DNA of 64,000 nt. Source: Vitellaria paradoxa. Lineage: Eukaryota; Streptophyta; Magnoliopsida; Ericales; Sapotaceae. Of this stretch, positions 1 through 11,616 are shown in pieces (positions within the stretch are counted from its first letter, which is position 1; every line of letters begins with the position of its first letter). Below the pieces are notes generated by a model. It searched no databases, was not told the DNA's origin, and was given only the letters and a program-made list of their open reading frames with translations. The translations under genes were made by a program, and so were the position numbers. The stretch covers positions 124,001 to 188,000 of the forward strand of contig CM034241.1 of assembly GCA_019916065.1 (NCBI GenBank), in the 5' to 3' direction.

Positions 1-1209
1 TGCATTCGAATATAAGCTTCTTCACAGCAACGAATTCCATGTGACCCCAACTTCTCCATGTGATGTAACCTGCAATCCAGGGAGGGCAAATCAGTAAAAA
101 AATATAGGAGAAAGAAGGAGCCATCATGAGGACTACATTCGGTTAGAAGAGAGAGAAAGAGAGGAGAGAGAAGGAGAGAGAAGTAGGGAGAGACACACAC
201 GGAGAAAGAGAGAACATTCGGGGGGGAAATTCAGTTTTTGTAGAGAGAGTTTTGGAGAGAAATTCATTGAGAGTTCATAGTTTTACATTTGAATTTCAAT
301 TCGGCATTGGAGTTTTTGAAATTTACATTTTGAATTCATTTCAATTTCTGTAATCAGATTTTCAGTTCTAAATCCATTAAACTTTCATTTTCAGATTGAA
401 ATGTCTTCAATTCAGATTTCCATTTCTGTTTTTCTTCTTTTTAACATGCTCGGCTAAGTCTTCTTGGGCCAAGGCAAGGGTAATGCCCTTCCAATGAATC
501 TCAAGTGGCCGAACTTCATGAATTTACTTTGAGCTCTTATGGTTATCAAGTCAATTTGCAGCTGGGTGTCTTAGAACTCATTGATTCAAGACCTGATTAA
601 CCCAACTTTGTATATCCTATTGATGAGTTCATAGGTGTTGCTTAACTTAGAACTCTCATGACATTGTTGTATGTGGGTTGCTAGAATTAGAACTCCTATT
701 GTCCTTAAAATAGGTTATGCACATTGAGTGTTTAATCCATGGTTTGTTTCAATTGAAATTAATTTTCTCAAAAATCAGTACAAATTGATTTGGTAATTTA
801 TAAACTCTTGGCACTTGAAATTCATTTGGATTGGTATTAAACTTGCCTTGCTCAACCTTTTTTTTTATCACTTAATCTTTTAGTTTAAATTCACTTTGCT
901 TTTGGAAAACTAGTTCAAAAACCATCAACCAACCAAATCAGATTTTAATTTTCTGTTTCATATTTTTTTGTGAGTTGTGTTTTGCCAAATTAATCTCTAT
1001 TAGAGTCATTCACTTCATTACTCCCTAGATCCCTGTGGAAATTACCTGGGACTTACCAGTTATTTTGTGCTTCAACCACACCTTGCACTTGGGGGAGAAC
1101 TTGTCTTGATTTACCTCACTTAACATTTTTTTCTTAAAATTTGAATTGACAATGTGAATTTTCATCTGAGTTTTTATTATGGAGTGAGGTAATTAAGTAA
1201 GAACAAGCA
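1..1209 (+). mobile_element. Athila-type LTR, partial (left end outside window)
   Basis: This stretch matches the reverse complement of 55907 to about 57117 along its whole length. Shared landmarks are the TTCGAATAT boxes, the line ending in CCCTCCCTGGATTGCAG and the terminal GAACAAGCA. The LTR ends in CA at 1209, and pararetroviral sequence starts at 1210. The left terminus is cut off by the window, so a target duplication cannot be tested, and it may be a solo LTR or the end of a full element. No coding capacity is seen. Confidence 0.85.
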
Positions 1210-1845
1210 TTAACCCATAGTAAAGAACATAAAAAAGATGATATTTTCCTATTAACCCAAATATCTTACCAAAAATGGAATGTAAAATTAAAAATTGTAA
1301 TTAATAAAGAATATACTATTAATACTACTGCACTCTTTGATTCTGGTGCTGACCTTAACTGTATACAGGAAGGACTAGTACCCATAAAATATTTTGAACC
1401 AACAAAAGAGAGACTATCATCTGCTAATGGTATGCCGTTAAAAGTCAAATATAAATTAACAAAAGCTCATGTATGTAATCAAAATATATGCATAAAAACT
1501 CCATTTATTTTAGTAAAAGATTTAAATAGAGAAGTAATATTAGGAACACCTTTTTTAAATCTTATCCAACCCATGACTGTATCTCCTAAAGGAATTTCTA
1601 CCAATATATTTGACCAAGAGATTATATTTGAATTTCTTAATCCTCCAAATATTAAAGATTTAAATATTTTAAAAGACATAGCCATAGACAAAATCCAAAT
1701 AAATAATATCTCAAAAATCATATCAAAAGAAAACCATCTAATGCTCCTAAAACAAGAAAAGGTGTGTCAACAAATCAAAAATCAACTACAAGATAGCCAG
1801 ATGCAATTAGCAATTGAGAATTTTAAAGATAAAATAATCAAATAA
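1210..1845 (+). pseudogene. Pararetroviral aspartic protease region, 5'-truncated
   Basis: The reading frame is open from the first base after the LTR junction to a TAA at 1843-1845, so the codons before the first ATG at 1432 also belong to it. It carries the aspartic protease motif FDSGAD, read at about 1338-1355, and a later ILGTPFL, the usual second protease motif (I-L-G). In a caulimovirid this domain releases the coat protein and RT from the polyprotein. The N-terminal part is lost, and the frame is separated from the RT by stops and at least one frame change between 1845 and 2062. Confidence 0.75.
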
Positions 1846-1859
1846 GTTTCTTCTACTAT

Positions 1860-3207
1860 TCCTAATGCATTTTGAATAGGAAAAGCCATTAGTTACCCTT
1901 CCTTATATTAAAGATTTTCGAGAATAAAAAATTAAGACAAAAGCCAGACCTATCCAAATGAATCAAGAACTTTTGGATTATTGTAAAAAGAAATCCAAGA
2001 TTTATTAGATAAAAAACTAATAAGACCATCCAAATCTCCCTGGAGTTGTGCTGCTTTCTATGTGAATAAAAATGCTGAAATAGAAAGAGGAACTCCAAGG
2101 CTAGTAATAAATTACAAGCCTTTGAATGATGTTTTGCAATTGATAAGATATCCAATCCCTAATAAGCAAGACCTCCTCCAAAGACTTGTATATGCTAAAA
2201 TATATTCAAAATTTGATTTAAAATCTGAATTTTGGCAAATTCAGATCTCAGAATCAGATAAATATAAAACAGCATTCACTGTCCCTTTTGGACAATATGA
2301 ATGGAATGTAATGCCTTTTGGATTAAAAAATGCTCCAAGTGAATTTCAAAAAATCATGAATGACATCTTTAACCCATATTCTGATTTCTCAATAGTATAC
2401 ATTGATGACATATTAATCTTCTCAAATAGTATTCAATCTCATTGGAAGCATTTAAACACTTTCTTTTATATTATAAAGAAAAATGGTTTAGTGCTTTCTC
2501 CAACAAAAATCAATCTCTTTCAAACAAGGATAAGATTTCTTGGACATCACATTGATCAAGGAACAATTACTCCAATTGAAAGAGCTTTAGAATTTGCAAG
2601 TAAATTTCCTAATGAAATTAAAGATAAAAAACAACTTCAGAGGTTTTTAGGGAGCCTCAATTATATCTCAGAATATTATCAAAAACTTAGTATCATTGCT
2701 GCCCCATTAAGAGAAAGACTTAAGAAAAATCCTCCTCCATGGTCTCCTCAGCATGCCCAAATTATTAAACAACTCAAACAACATCTTAAATCTTTGCCAT
2801 GTTTACATATAGCAAACCCTCTAGCTTATAAAATTGTAGAAACAGATGCATCAGATTTAGGATACGGTGGTATCCTAAAACAACGTCTTCCTGGTCATCA
2901 TCAAGAACAATTAGTCCGGTTTACATCAGGAACATGGACTAATGCCCAGAAGAATTATAGCACTATTAAAAAAGAAATTTTATCTATTGTATTATGCATT
3001 CAAAAATTTCAAAGTGATTTATTAAATCAAGAATTTTTAATCAGAATTGATTGTAAGGCTGCCAAGCATGTTTTACAAAAAGATGTTCAAAATATTGCAT
3101 CAAAACAGATTTTTGCAAGATGGCAAGCTATTTTATCAGTTTTTGATTATAAAATTGAATACATCAAAGGAGAAGCAAACTCCATCCCTGATTTCCTTAC
3201 CCTGTGA
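1860..3207 (+). pseudogene. Pararetroviral reverse transcriptase-RNase H
   Basis: Recognisable RT sequence begins near 1900 in interrupted frames. It then runs open from 2062 to a TGA at 3205-3207. Visible motifs are the fingers motif LVINYKPLN, the MPFGLKNAP box, and the catalytic YIDD in the palm. The RNase H half keeps TDAS, KEIL and IDCK, which supply the D, E and D acidic residues. The end is the normal C-terminus of RNase H, with no integrase. The catalytic parts look intact, but the frame is disabled upstream, so no polyprotein can be made. The ORF2 start lies 17 nt after the stop. Confidence 0.85.
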
Positions 3208-3224
3208 ATTCTTGCAGGGAAACC

Positions 3225-4664
3225 ATGCCTCCTAAACCCATTAGACCATCCTCATCAACCCAACAACCAATATCAAAAGAATCATATGCTATGGTACCTA
3301 TCAAACCATCTTCTAGTCAAACCACACCATTACCAACCACCATTCCCAGGGTCCTTCCATTATCTCCCAGTGACTGGTATACCCGGTTACTTGAAGAAGA
3401 AAGACAACAACAACAGATATTAAGCCAAGTGGCTAATAAGAGCTTTGCTCAAACAGTCACAACTGGATCATCAAAAGAGGTGGCTACACATCCCTCTTCA
3501 TCATCTATGGTGGCTCTTGGCCCCATAGCCTCTTCATCAAAAAATGTGGTGGTATCGGCAAACCTCACACTAATTTCCCAAATTTTCCTATCATCAAAAT
3601 CACAATACTTTCCTAAACCACAAACCTATATTATTACCAAATTATCTCAAGAATATCAAAACCCATTCACAAATCCACCCAATTACCAAGCTATCCATGA
3701 TCTTCTTCAAACCGTATTTCTACCAAATAACCATTTTGTAACTTCAAATTCTATGAAAACCCAAAAATTTTATGAATTTATACTGATTGACACTGAATCA
3801 GTATCTTTTAAACAGTATCCAGATAAATTTGACCAAACCCAAATAGCCTATTCTACATGTCAAATTATCAAAATCTTATCTTTTGAAGACTGGGGAGGAC
3901 ATCCAAACCAATTTCGCCAGTTTTCTCAACATTTTGTTCCATCCACCTACAATTACTGGGATTATCAAAAAGCCTGGTATCATACCTTTTATCATCAAAA
4001 TAAAACATTCAGACATTCTTGGATGTTTTACTTCCACAACAAATTCCATCAAGACCTTCTAGCATGGTTCATCGAATGGTGGAACATGTTTGGGCCAGTA
4101 CCAAAGATATTACCCCAACAAGCTCATCAAGGCCTCCAGATTTATCAAGATAGATTTAAAATTCCATCTCATTTCCCCATGAATCAATTCCCTCATCTAT
4201 TCTATTTTTTCCAACAATTTTCCCTTGCCTGGATCATCCAATAGGAATATTTTCATCAAGGACCAACCATTTCATCACTAATCCGCAGAATTAAAGTCAA
4301 ATGGTGGGAGCAATTTAAAATTGACAGGGTTACTCCCGCGGCCATTGATAAGTATTTCCATCAGCATTCAATATTAACAACATCAACAAACCCTCAGTTC
4401 CTTCTTCAAAAAAGTCAGAATATGTCAAAACTTGCAGCTACAGCATCAAAAAAGGAATTAAAACAACAATTGTTAGCTGCATTAGAATCTTTATCAGAAC
4501 AGGAATCAAGTGAGGATTCCAATTCAGCAGAAAGCTTCACTTCAGTCAATCTTGGCAATGATAATGAAGACGACTGCTATGGTATCCTTCCTCCTATCCA
4601 TAATCCTACTCCATCAGCACCAATCAAGGAAAAGAAGAAAACAAAAGCAAAAGCAAAAAATTGA
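3225..4664 (+). pseudogene. Pararetroviral ORF2 (unknown function), one amber stop
   Basis: An ATG at 3225 opens a frame that runs to 4664 and is broken only by a TAG at 4242-4244; without that it would be about 479 codons. The N-terminal third is rich in Ser, Pro and Thr and looks disordered. The middle is rich in aromatic residues, His and Gln. The C-terminus is acidic and Ser-rich and then ends in a Lys-rich tail. I recognise no enzymatic domain. A second ORF of unknown function placed directly after RNase H is characteristic of florendoviruses. The frame is better preserved than the protease-RT join. Confidence 0.65.
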
Positions 4665-4976
4665 TTATCAAGCCACTGCAGATTCACATGCTTGGAATCA
4701 TTCATCAAGTTATGACAAAAGAACATCAAGTCTCACCTGCCAAAAGACTATTGCTATCAAACTTTATGTCACTTTTCGGACACGCCTGCAATCATTCATC
4801 AAGTCACATGCCAAGGAGATTATTGCCATCAAGCTTTATGTCATTTTTCAGCTTTATGTCAACTTTATGTATTTATCATCTTTAGCTTTATCTTTATGTC
4901 ATCTTTGTAAAAAGAAGTCAGGCTCTTTATCAGTACCCATCACGGGAAAAACTGTAGCCTGATTCCTTCTCTTCTC
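4665..4976 (+). promoter_or_regulatory. Pararetroviral intergenic region upstream of TATA box
   Basis: This is non-coding DNA between ORF2 and the TATA box. The element CTTTATGTCA or a close variant occurs about five times between 4755 and 4905. Repeated short elements here would fit an enhancer of the viral full-length transcript; this is inference from position and repetition. Confidence 0.45.
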
Positions 4977-4984
4977 TATAAAAG
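4977..4984 (+). promoter_or_regulatory. TATA box of pararetroviral transcript promoter
   Basis: TATAAAAG lies in the non-coding gap after ORF2, where caulimovirids carry the promoter of the terminally redundant RNA. A CT-rich stretch precedes it and a purine-rich stretch follows. The poly(A) signal about 200 nt downstream agrees with this layout. Confidence 0.6.
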
Positions 4985-5182
4985 GAGACGGAAGAAAACA
5001 TTGGGGGCATTCAGAGAAAACCATTCGGAGAAAAACCTTTCAGAACCCTTCTGAAAACCAAAACTTCTCTGTTTCACCTCCCTCAAAACTTCCTATCCTC
5101 TATCCTGCTATCTCTGATGTATCAAGTCTAGTCATTTGTATCAAGTAAGTTCTTGTATTAAAATTGTATTTACATTGTTATT

Positions 5183-5188
5183 AATAAA
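5183..5188 (+). terminator. Poly(A) signal of pararetroviral transcript
   Basis: AATAAA lies about 200 nt downstream of the TATA box. In caulimovirids the poly(A) signal sits in the terminal redundancy shortly after the transcription start, and the spacing fits. Confidence 0.5.
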
Positions 5189-5232
5189 GCTTTATTTACA
5201 TCATCTGTATTTTTTATACTTTGCTTCATTTT

Positions 5233-5421
5233 ATGATTTTATTGAATTATTATAAACAAAAATTATCTTGGTATAGAACTCGTTTATCTATTACAAGACA
5301 AAGAATATCTGAAACTGACATTCATCAAACAAGAATTTTAGAATCATTATTTATAAGTTATTTTTTCTTAAGAAAAAGAGAAAAATATTATTTAGACAGA
5401 ATTAAAGAATATTGTTATTAG
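5233..5421 (+). other. Small ORF in pararetroviral leader
   Basis: A 62-codon frame from ATG 5233 to 5421 encodes a basic, Tyr- and Arg-rich peptide with no domain that I recognise. It lies just after the poly(A) signal, where the polyprotein of the next tandem viral unit would start, so it may be the truncated N-terminus of ORF1 or a leader ORF. The Tekay LTR begins about 110 nt later and ends the viral sequence. Confidence 0.3.
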
Positions 5422-5537
5422 ATATAGCTTTTATTTTGAATTTTGAATATTTTACTTATGATATTTTGCATCTTTACATATTTTGTTCTGCTTGCTTTAC
5501 TATCTTGCTATTCTTGGGTTCCTCTAGGTCATATACA

Positions 5538-6030
5538 TGTTTTTATCAAAGTTGCAGGTGACACCCGTTTCAATTACACCTAAATCTTCTTTCACGCTGA
5601 AAGAGATCATCAAACAAAATAATAATAATAAATAAATAAATAAAATAATTTTATATAATAATAATCATCTAATTTATTCCAACAATCTGTTGACTGTGGG
5701 GCACTCATTACCTATTAAACTTATATGTGGATTCAATTAAACCTGTAATGATTCCATCATTGATTTGATAATATCTACTATGTATATATAGGTATGTGCG
5801 TGGGTGAAGTTCAAATAGAAACAATCAACTTATTGTTCCAGCAAACGTCACATCCAAGTATTAATTAAAAAAAATCGATTAACTATTCGTGTTCAGGAGG
5901 ATTGATTGATTATAAGCATATAACATATATATATATAACATATATATTTTAACAAATGAATATTTTTAAAACTTTCTGTAAGTCTTTCGCAGCAATCAAC
6001 ACATGGCAATTCAATCAATCGATTAACATT

Positions 6031-6063
<33 letters not shown>

Positions 6064-6189
6064 CAGAATTCCATCCCTTACCTTGGCTGGCAGGGGAAAG
6101 AAGTAGTTCGACAGTTCTAGAAAAAAAAAATACCGTGCAGTTGCCCAAAATAAATTTAGGGTTTAATAATTTTTTTTATAAAACAAATC

Positions 6190-6228
<39 letters not shown>

Positions 6229-6415
6229 GTGGAATTTTAACTTTAACAAACTTAATAAATTTCCTACTCCTTATAAGTTTAGAAAAATTACACCTTTTCC
6301 CTAAAATTTTAAAATCTTTTCAAATATACCCAAAAATAATCCTTTTTAAACACACTTCAAAATTAAATAGCAAAATTATAAATTATTAAATTTAAATAAC
6401 AAATTAAAATCACAA

Positions 6416-6451
<36 letters not shown>

Positions 6452-6465
6452 ATCGGATCATTACA
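5538..6465 (-). repeat. 3' LTR of Tekay-like element
   Basis: This is a direct copy of 11617-12520. Shared sequence starts around ATATACATG and ends in ATCATTACA; read on the minus strand the LTR begins TGTAATGATC. It contains several long (AT)n tracts that differ in length from those of the other LTR. The outer edge at 5538 adjoins pararetroviral DNA and may be a truncation. Confidence 0.8.
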
Positions 6466-6479
6466 TCCTATCCCCTTAC
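6466..6479 (-). other. Polypurine tract of Tekay-like element
   Basis: On the minus strand GTAAGGGGATAGGA lies directly before the TGTAATG start of the 3' LTR. This is the position and composition expected for the plus-strand primer of reverse transcription. Confidence 0.75.
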
Positions 6480-6572
6480 AAAATTTTGTCCTCAAAATTT
6501 AGGAGGTAACAAAAGAACATTCAAGAAAACAACTCAGAGTACCTAATCCGCATATCTCTCTCTCGCTCTCAA

Positions 6573-6700
6573 GTTGACTCCTCAACACCATGGTGCTTCC
6601 ACAACACCCTAACTAAAGGAATAGTCTTTCTCCGAAACACTTGCTCCCGAGAATCTAAAATTCCCACTAGTTTCACTTCATATGTCACATCTGAGTCAAC
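6573..6700 (-). pseudogene. Chromodomain-like C-terminus of integrase
   Basis: Minus-strand translation gives a segment in the pattern VKLVGILDSREQ, then a basic stretch, then VRVLWKHHGVEESTWE. The V-x-V-x-W and E-x-T-W-E layout is that of the chromodomain at the C-terminus of chromovirus integrases, which is thought to guide integration to particular chromatin. The linker to the integrase core (6700-7049) is broken by frame changes. Confidence 0.6.
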
Positions 6701-7049
6701 ATTTATCTTAGTCCAATTTAATACATGCGAAGGGTCCAAGTTATACTTTTTGAGTTCCTGAGCATAGACACGTGAAACACCTCATGTACTCCTGAAGGCT
6801 GTGGTGGCAAAGCAAGATGATAAGCCACCTCTCCAACCCTAACCAAAACTTCAAATGGCCCAATATACCTCAGGGACAACTTTCCTCTACGCCCAAAACG
6901 AAACTGACCCTTTCATAGTGAAACCTTCAGGAACACATGGTCCCCTACCTCAAAACTCCAAGGTCTTCGCCTCTTATCAGCATAACTCTTTTGGCGGCTC
7001 CGTGATGTCTCAAGCCTCTGTCGAATTAGTTTGACATTCTAGTCATCTC

Positions 7050-7859
7050 CTATACAAACTCAGGCCCAACAATTGCAGTTTCTCCAACCTTAGCCCAATA
7101 GATAGGAGATCTACACAGTTTACCATACAAAACTTCAAAAGGAGCCATCCCAATGCTCAACTGGTAGCTATTATTATATGCAAATTCAATCAAAGGAAGA
7201 TGGTTCTCCCAGCTGCCACAGAAATCAAGCACACATGCCCTGAGCATATCCTCTAAAATCTGAATTGTACGTTCTGACTGTCCATCAGTCTGAGGATAAA
7301 AGGCAGTACTAAACAACAATTCTGTCCCCATAGCCACCTAGAGACTCTGCCAAAATCGAGAAGCAAAACGCGGGTCCCTATCTGAGACAATGGATACAGG
7401 GGCTCCATGAAGCCTCACGATTTCTTTAACATATAATTTATCCAAGACATCCATAGAGTCGGTCAACCGAATCGGCAAGAAGTGAGCTGACTTCGTCAAC
7501 CTATCCACTATCACCTAAATAGTGTCGTGACCCTTTGGAGATCTCAGCAAGCTAGAAACAAAATCCATTGTAATGTTCTCTCACTTCCACTCTGACACTA
7601 GTAGAGGCTGCAAAAGATCCGTTGATTTTTTATGCTCAGCCTTAACTTGATAACAAGTAAGGCACCTACTCACAAACTCTGCCACATTCTTCTTCATACC
7701 TACCCAAAATAACTGACAGCGCAAGTCATGATACATCTTAGTACCTCCAGGATGTATTGCAAATTTAGAGTGATGGAACTCCTTTAAAACTATATCTCGT
7801 GCAGAGATGGGCACAAAAAGTCTTCCCAAATACCTCAAACCGTTATCATCACCAATCAT
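7050..7859 (-). pseudogene. Integrase of Tekay-like element
   Basis: The zinc-binding HHCC domain is at 7581-7859, with FHHSKFAIHPG supplying the His pair and CLTCYQVK the Cys pair. The catalytic core follows: the first Asp is in a TMDFVSSL-like segment near 7560, the second in SDRDPRF near 7390, and the Glu in DGQSERTIQ near 7270. In-frame stops near 7580, 7515 and 7340 break it, so no active enzyme can be made although all three acidic residues survive. Confidence 0.8.
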
Positions 7860-7895
7860 CTATCCTGGCATCTCATCAGGACTCGGCAACTTAGC

Positions 7896-9260
7896 TCAAA
7901 TCGCCTCACATTCAACATCGGTCCCTTGAGCTTCTATCACACAACTCAATAGAATTGGCTTAGTAGCTATAGCACACAAAATAGCATAACCCTCATTTTC
8001 CTGAAACTCCAGATCAAACTCACTAAGGCTTTCCATCATTTCCCACTCTAGCACGAAAAGACCCACTACAGTACCACGAGTCTTTCGGCTGAGTGCGTCA
8101 GCAACCACATTTGCCTTAGCAAGGTGATACTGTAGCTCAAAATCGTAGTCCTCCATGTACTCTATCCATTTCCTCTGCCTCAGATTCAGATCCTTCTGAG
8201 TGAAAAGATATTTCAAACTCTTGTGGTTAGAAAACACCTTAAATTTCTCACCATACAAATAATGTCCCCAGCTTTTTAGAGTAAAGATAATTACTGCCAA
8301 CTCCAAATCAAGCACTGGGTAGTTATGCTCATGAGTCTTCAACTGCCTAGAACTATAAGCTACTACTCTATCACCCTGTATCAACACACAGCCTAAACCT
8401 TCCCTAGATGCGTCACAATAAACTAAATAACCCAATCCCCTCTCTGGAATCACAAGCATTGGTGCAGTAGTTAACCTTTTCTTTAACCCCTGAAAAGACT
8501 GCTCACACTTCTCGTCCCAAATAAACTTGACCCTTTTTCGAGTCAGCCTAATCATCGGCCTGGCTAACCTCGAGGAGTCATGGACAAATCTTCGGTAATA
8601 CCCTACCAAACCCAGAAAACTCCAAATCTCAAAAACTGTCCTCGGTCTTGCCCAATTTATGACAACTTCAATTTTAGATAGGTTGACTGCAACTCCTTCT
8701 TTAGAAACAATGTGCCCTAGAAATTTCACCTCCCTAAGCCAGAACTCACACTTGCTCAATTTAGCATGGAGCTAGAGATCTCTCAAGATCTGAAGTACAA
8801 CTCTCAAATGCTCCTCATGTTCCTCCTCTGATCGGGAATAAACTAGAATGTCATCAATAAACACAACTACAAACCTGTCCAAATATCTTCTGAACACCTG
8901 GTTCATCAAGTCTGTGAACACTGCAGGAGCATTGGTCAGTCTAAACGGCATCACCAAGAACTCGTAGTGCCCATACCGAGTCCTAAATGTCGTCTTAGGA
9001 ATGTCCTCCTGCTTCACCCTCAACTGGTGGTAATCAGATCTCAAATCAATCTTTGAGAAAATGATCGAGCCCTTCAGTTGGTCGAACAGATCGTCAATCC
9101 TCAGTAAAGGATATCGATTCTTAATCGTGACTCGGTTCAACCTTCGATAATCTATGCACATCCTGAGAGTTCCATCATTTTTAGCTGCAAATAGTGCTGG
9201 TGCACCCTAATGTGAAGTGTTAGGGCGGATAAATCTCTTAGAGCTCAACTCCTCTATCTA
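7896..9260 (-). pseudogene. Reverse transcriptase-RNase H of Tekay-like element
   Basis: The RT part (about 8772-9260) shows [34 protein letters not shown] and the catalytic FIDD. RNase H (7896-8759) begins after the connection domain and shows CDAS, the ELAV segment with the Glu, and SNHKSL. In active Ty3/gypsy enzymes that last motif is normally a DHKSL type, so the third catalytic Asp is Asn here. A stop lies near 8770 between the two halves and another near 9210. Confidence 0.85.
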
Positions 9261-9620
9261 AGATTTTAACTCCACCAACTCTGCAAGTGCCAATCTATAT
9301 GGGGCTATAGAAATAGGTTCTGCACTAAGAATCAGATCAATCTCAAATTTAACCTCCCGCTCAGGCGATAATCTAGATACTTCTGAAAACACTTATAGAA
9401 ATTCACAAGCGACTCGTGGTAACTCAATCTTGTCACAATCCTCGTCCTCTAAAGCCATACAAGTAAATAAACTACACAAGTCTACTCGTCCCTACCCATC
9501 GAGGGAAGGCAAAAGCGGAGGACTACAACGATCACCAAAAAACTATATCTGATCTCCCTTAAGAGTAAATAAAGTTACCCGACTCTTAGAATAATCTATC
9601 ATCGCCTGAAAAACTGACAG

Positions 9621-9947
9621 CTAGTTCATGCCAAAAATCACATAAAAGCTTCCCATGTCTATCACAATCAGATTAAAAACTAATAAGTGCTCCCGTCCCG
9701 AAGTCTCAGCCCTAATAGTGATCTCATAATTCTTACAGACATGGTTCAACACAAAATAACCCCCTATCAGTGTTTCAACACGTAATGGTGGAACCAACTC
9801 ATTCATCAATAAATTCAATGCAGATGCAAATGATACAGTAATAAACGAGTAGGATGCTCCTGTGTCTACCAAGACTGTAGATTTAGTAGCATAGATAAGA
9901 AAGGTACCTCTCATCACTAAAGGCTTTGCACGTCTATCATTCTGCAC
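9621..9947 (-). pseudogene. Aspartic protease of Tekay-like element
   Basis: The motif VDTGASYSFI gives the catalytic D-T-G-A of a retroviral-type aspartic protease. The second half reads VIFGMN, where a V-I-L-G-M-D type motif is expected. The frame stops shortly after, at the join to RT. Confidence 0.75.
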
Positions 9948-9976
9948 TACAGTGAAAACTCATCCCTGAGCTGGTG

Positions 9977-11152
9977 TTATTGGTGGCTTACCCTCTTTTG
10001 GCCCTGTTGAGATCTACCCTGAACTCTCTGCTGCTGAACACCACCTGGAACACCCATCTGATACTGCTGTGTCCCAACTTGAGTACCTCTCTGGAACTGA
10101 GTCTGCACTGATTGTGATTCTGCTGGCCTGTTACTCTGTACTGACTGAACTGGCTGTGGAGGTCTCATAACACTTCCATTACCTTACCTCTGCGGACAAC
10201 GCCTTTGCACATGACCCGGTTGGCCACACATGTAACAAATCTTTACCTCGGTCCTATTTTTTAGATCCACCTAAGACACTCTTATAAAGACAATAAAACT
10301 GACGATGCCTAGGTTGTCTGCAGTTATGACAGATAACTGAGCTTTGTGCAGGAACCCCTGCTGCTGCTTACTGACTTGGAGCTGTACTCTCTTGCTGAAA
10401 TTGCTGAGTTTGCGCTCCATGTAAATTTTCTCTTCATCTTTTAGTGGGTTTGTTCTCCTGGTGCTGAGTCTTTCCTTGTCTAGCTTCATTCTGTGCCTTG
10501 GTATCTGCCAAATCTTCTCTACTGTCATTGCTCGATCAACCAAAGTCTCATATTTATTAAGCCCCAAAGGCACTATCCGATCCCTGACAGTAGGCCTCAA
10601 TCCCTTCTCAAATCGTCTACACTTGGTACGTTAAGTGGACACCAGCTCCTTAGTATATTTGGCTAATGAGGTAAATTTACGCCCATACTCCAACACAATC
10701 ATTGGCATTCGAGTCAAATTTAGAAACTCGTCAAGCTTGGCATCTCTCAGAGATTGAGGGAAAAAGTAATCTCTGAAATACTCCTTAAAATCCTCCCAAG
10801 TAAGTGCAGACGCCCCACGAGACCCCTTCACAGTACTCCTCCACCAATTTGCTGCAGCACCCTCTAACTAAAAATAAGCAAGCAAGACTCTGGTCTTATC
10901 CTCATTTAACTGCATCACTTCGAATATTTTCTCATTCTCGTGCAAAAATTTCTTAACCTCTTCAGTGTCTGCTGTACCAGAGTAAGTAGGAGGTTTCATT
11001 CTCCTAAATTTCTCATACGAAGCTGTAGGCTGACTCGCTTGCATTTTTTCAGCAAATATTACAGCCATTTGTTGCATCCACATCTGTGGGTCCACCATTC
11101 CTAGCTGCGGCACACTTGGTGCTTCGGATTGCACCCAACCAATATACACCAT
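9977..11152 (-). pseudogene. Gag of Tekay-like element
   Basis: A capsid-like retrotransposon gag domain is read at about 10631-11060, with landmarks KFLHENEKIF, LEGAANWW and LTWEDFKEYFRDYFF. A TAG near 10866 sits inside it, between the YF and the LEGAANWW segment. The zinc knuckle lies at about 10192-10245 with the complete pattern CYMCGQPGHVQRRC (CX2CX4HX4C). A Gln-rich stretch at 9977-10168 joins it to the protease. The N-terminus is unusual for Tekay gag and may result from a deletion that joined LTR or leader sequence to gag. Confidence 0.8.
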
Positions 11153-11616
11153 CCTTTAGTGTCTGCTTCCTAGGCCAAAGCCTTAGGAATGTAATATGCC
11201 ATCCTTAAGCATCTTCTTGTTCATAGGTTACTTGCCTACTGGAATCAATAACCAACCCCGCACGGGTTTCTAGACTTTCAACCCTTGGGTACGTATACCC
11301 AATATTTTTAGTATCCCTCAACCCCAAACAAAACACAACATTAAAATTTTACTTTATATCTGCATAAATAATTTCTTCAAATTTTAATTACTACACATTC
11401 ACAGAATTTCTAAACAAATTAATGAACAAAGAAATCTCAAAAAGGTGCCTTTCAATCATATCAAAAGAACTTAAATAAAATATATATATATATATATATA
11501 TATATAATAATTTGAATATCACATGTGGACTATGAAATTAAAAGCAAGTCACTTCCTGGATGTTTTTAACACTAAAGGACAAAATTACATACATATATAT
11601 ATATATACAATATACA
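11153..11616 (-). other. Leader region of Tekay-like element, no primer site found
   Basis: No TGGTATCAGAGC-like primer site occurs between the LTR and gag. The part at 11225-11300 (CCTACTGG, then AACCCCGCAC, then CAACCCTTGGGTA) resembles a block inside the solo LTR near 37530-37590 on the same strand. Part of this region may therefore be LTR-derived, left by a deletion. Confidence 0.4.

Larger units (their letters stand above)
1210..5530 (+). mobile_element. Endogenous pararetrovirus fragment (Caulimoviridae, Florendovirus-like)
   Basis: The order is aspartic protease, reverse transcriptase, RNase H, a second ORF, an intergenic region with a TATA box, a poly(A) signal and a leader. No integrase, LTR or envelope is present, which is the plan of a plant pararetrovirus. 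The movement and coat protein part that should precede the protease is missing, because the left edge is cut exactly at the LTR end at 1209. A second ORF after the polyprotein suggests Florendovirus; this is inference from gene order. Stops and frameshifts show it is a fossil. Confidence 0.8.

Noticed and set aside
2062..3207. Ty3/gypsy retrotransposon RT
   Set aside because: No integrase follows RNase H. A second ORF, a TATA promoter and a poly(A) signal follow instead, and no LTR pair flanks it, so a pararetrovirus fits better.
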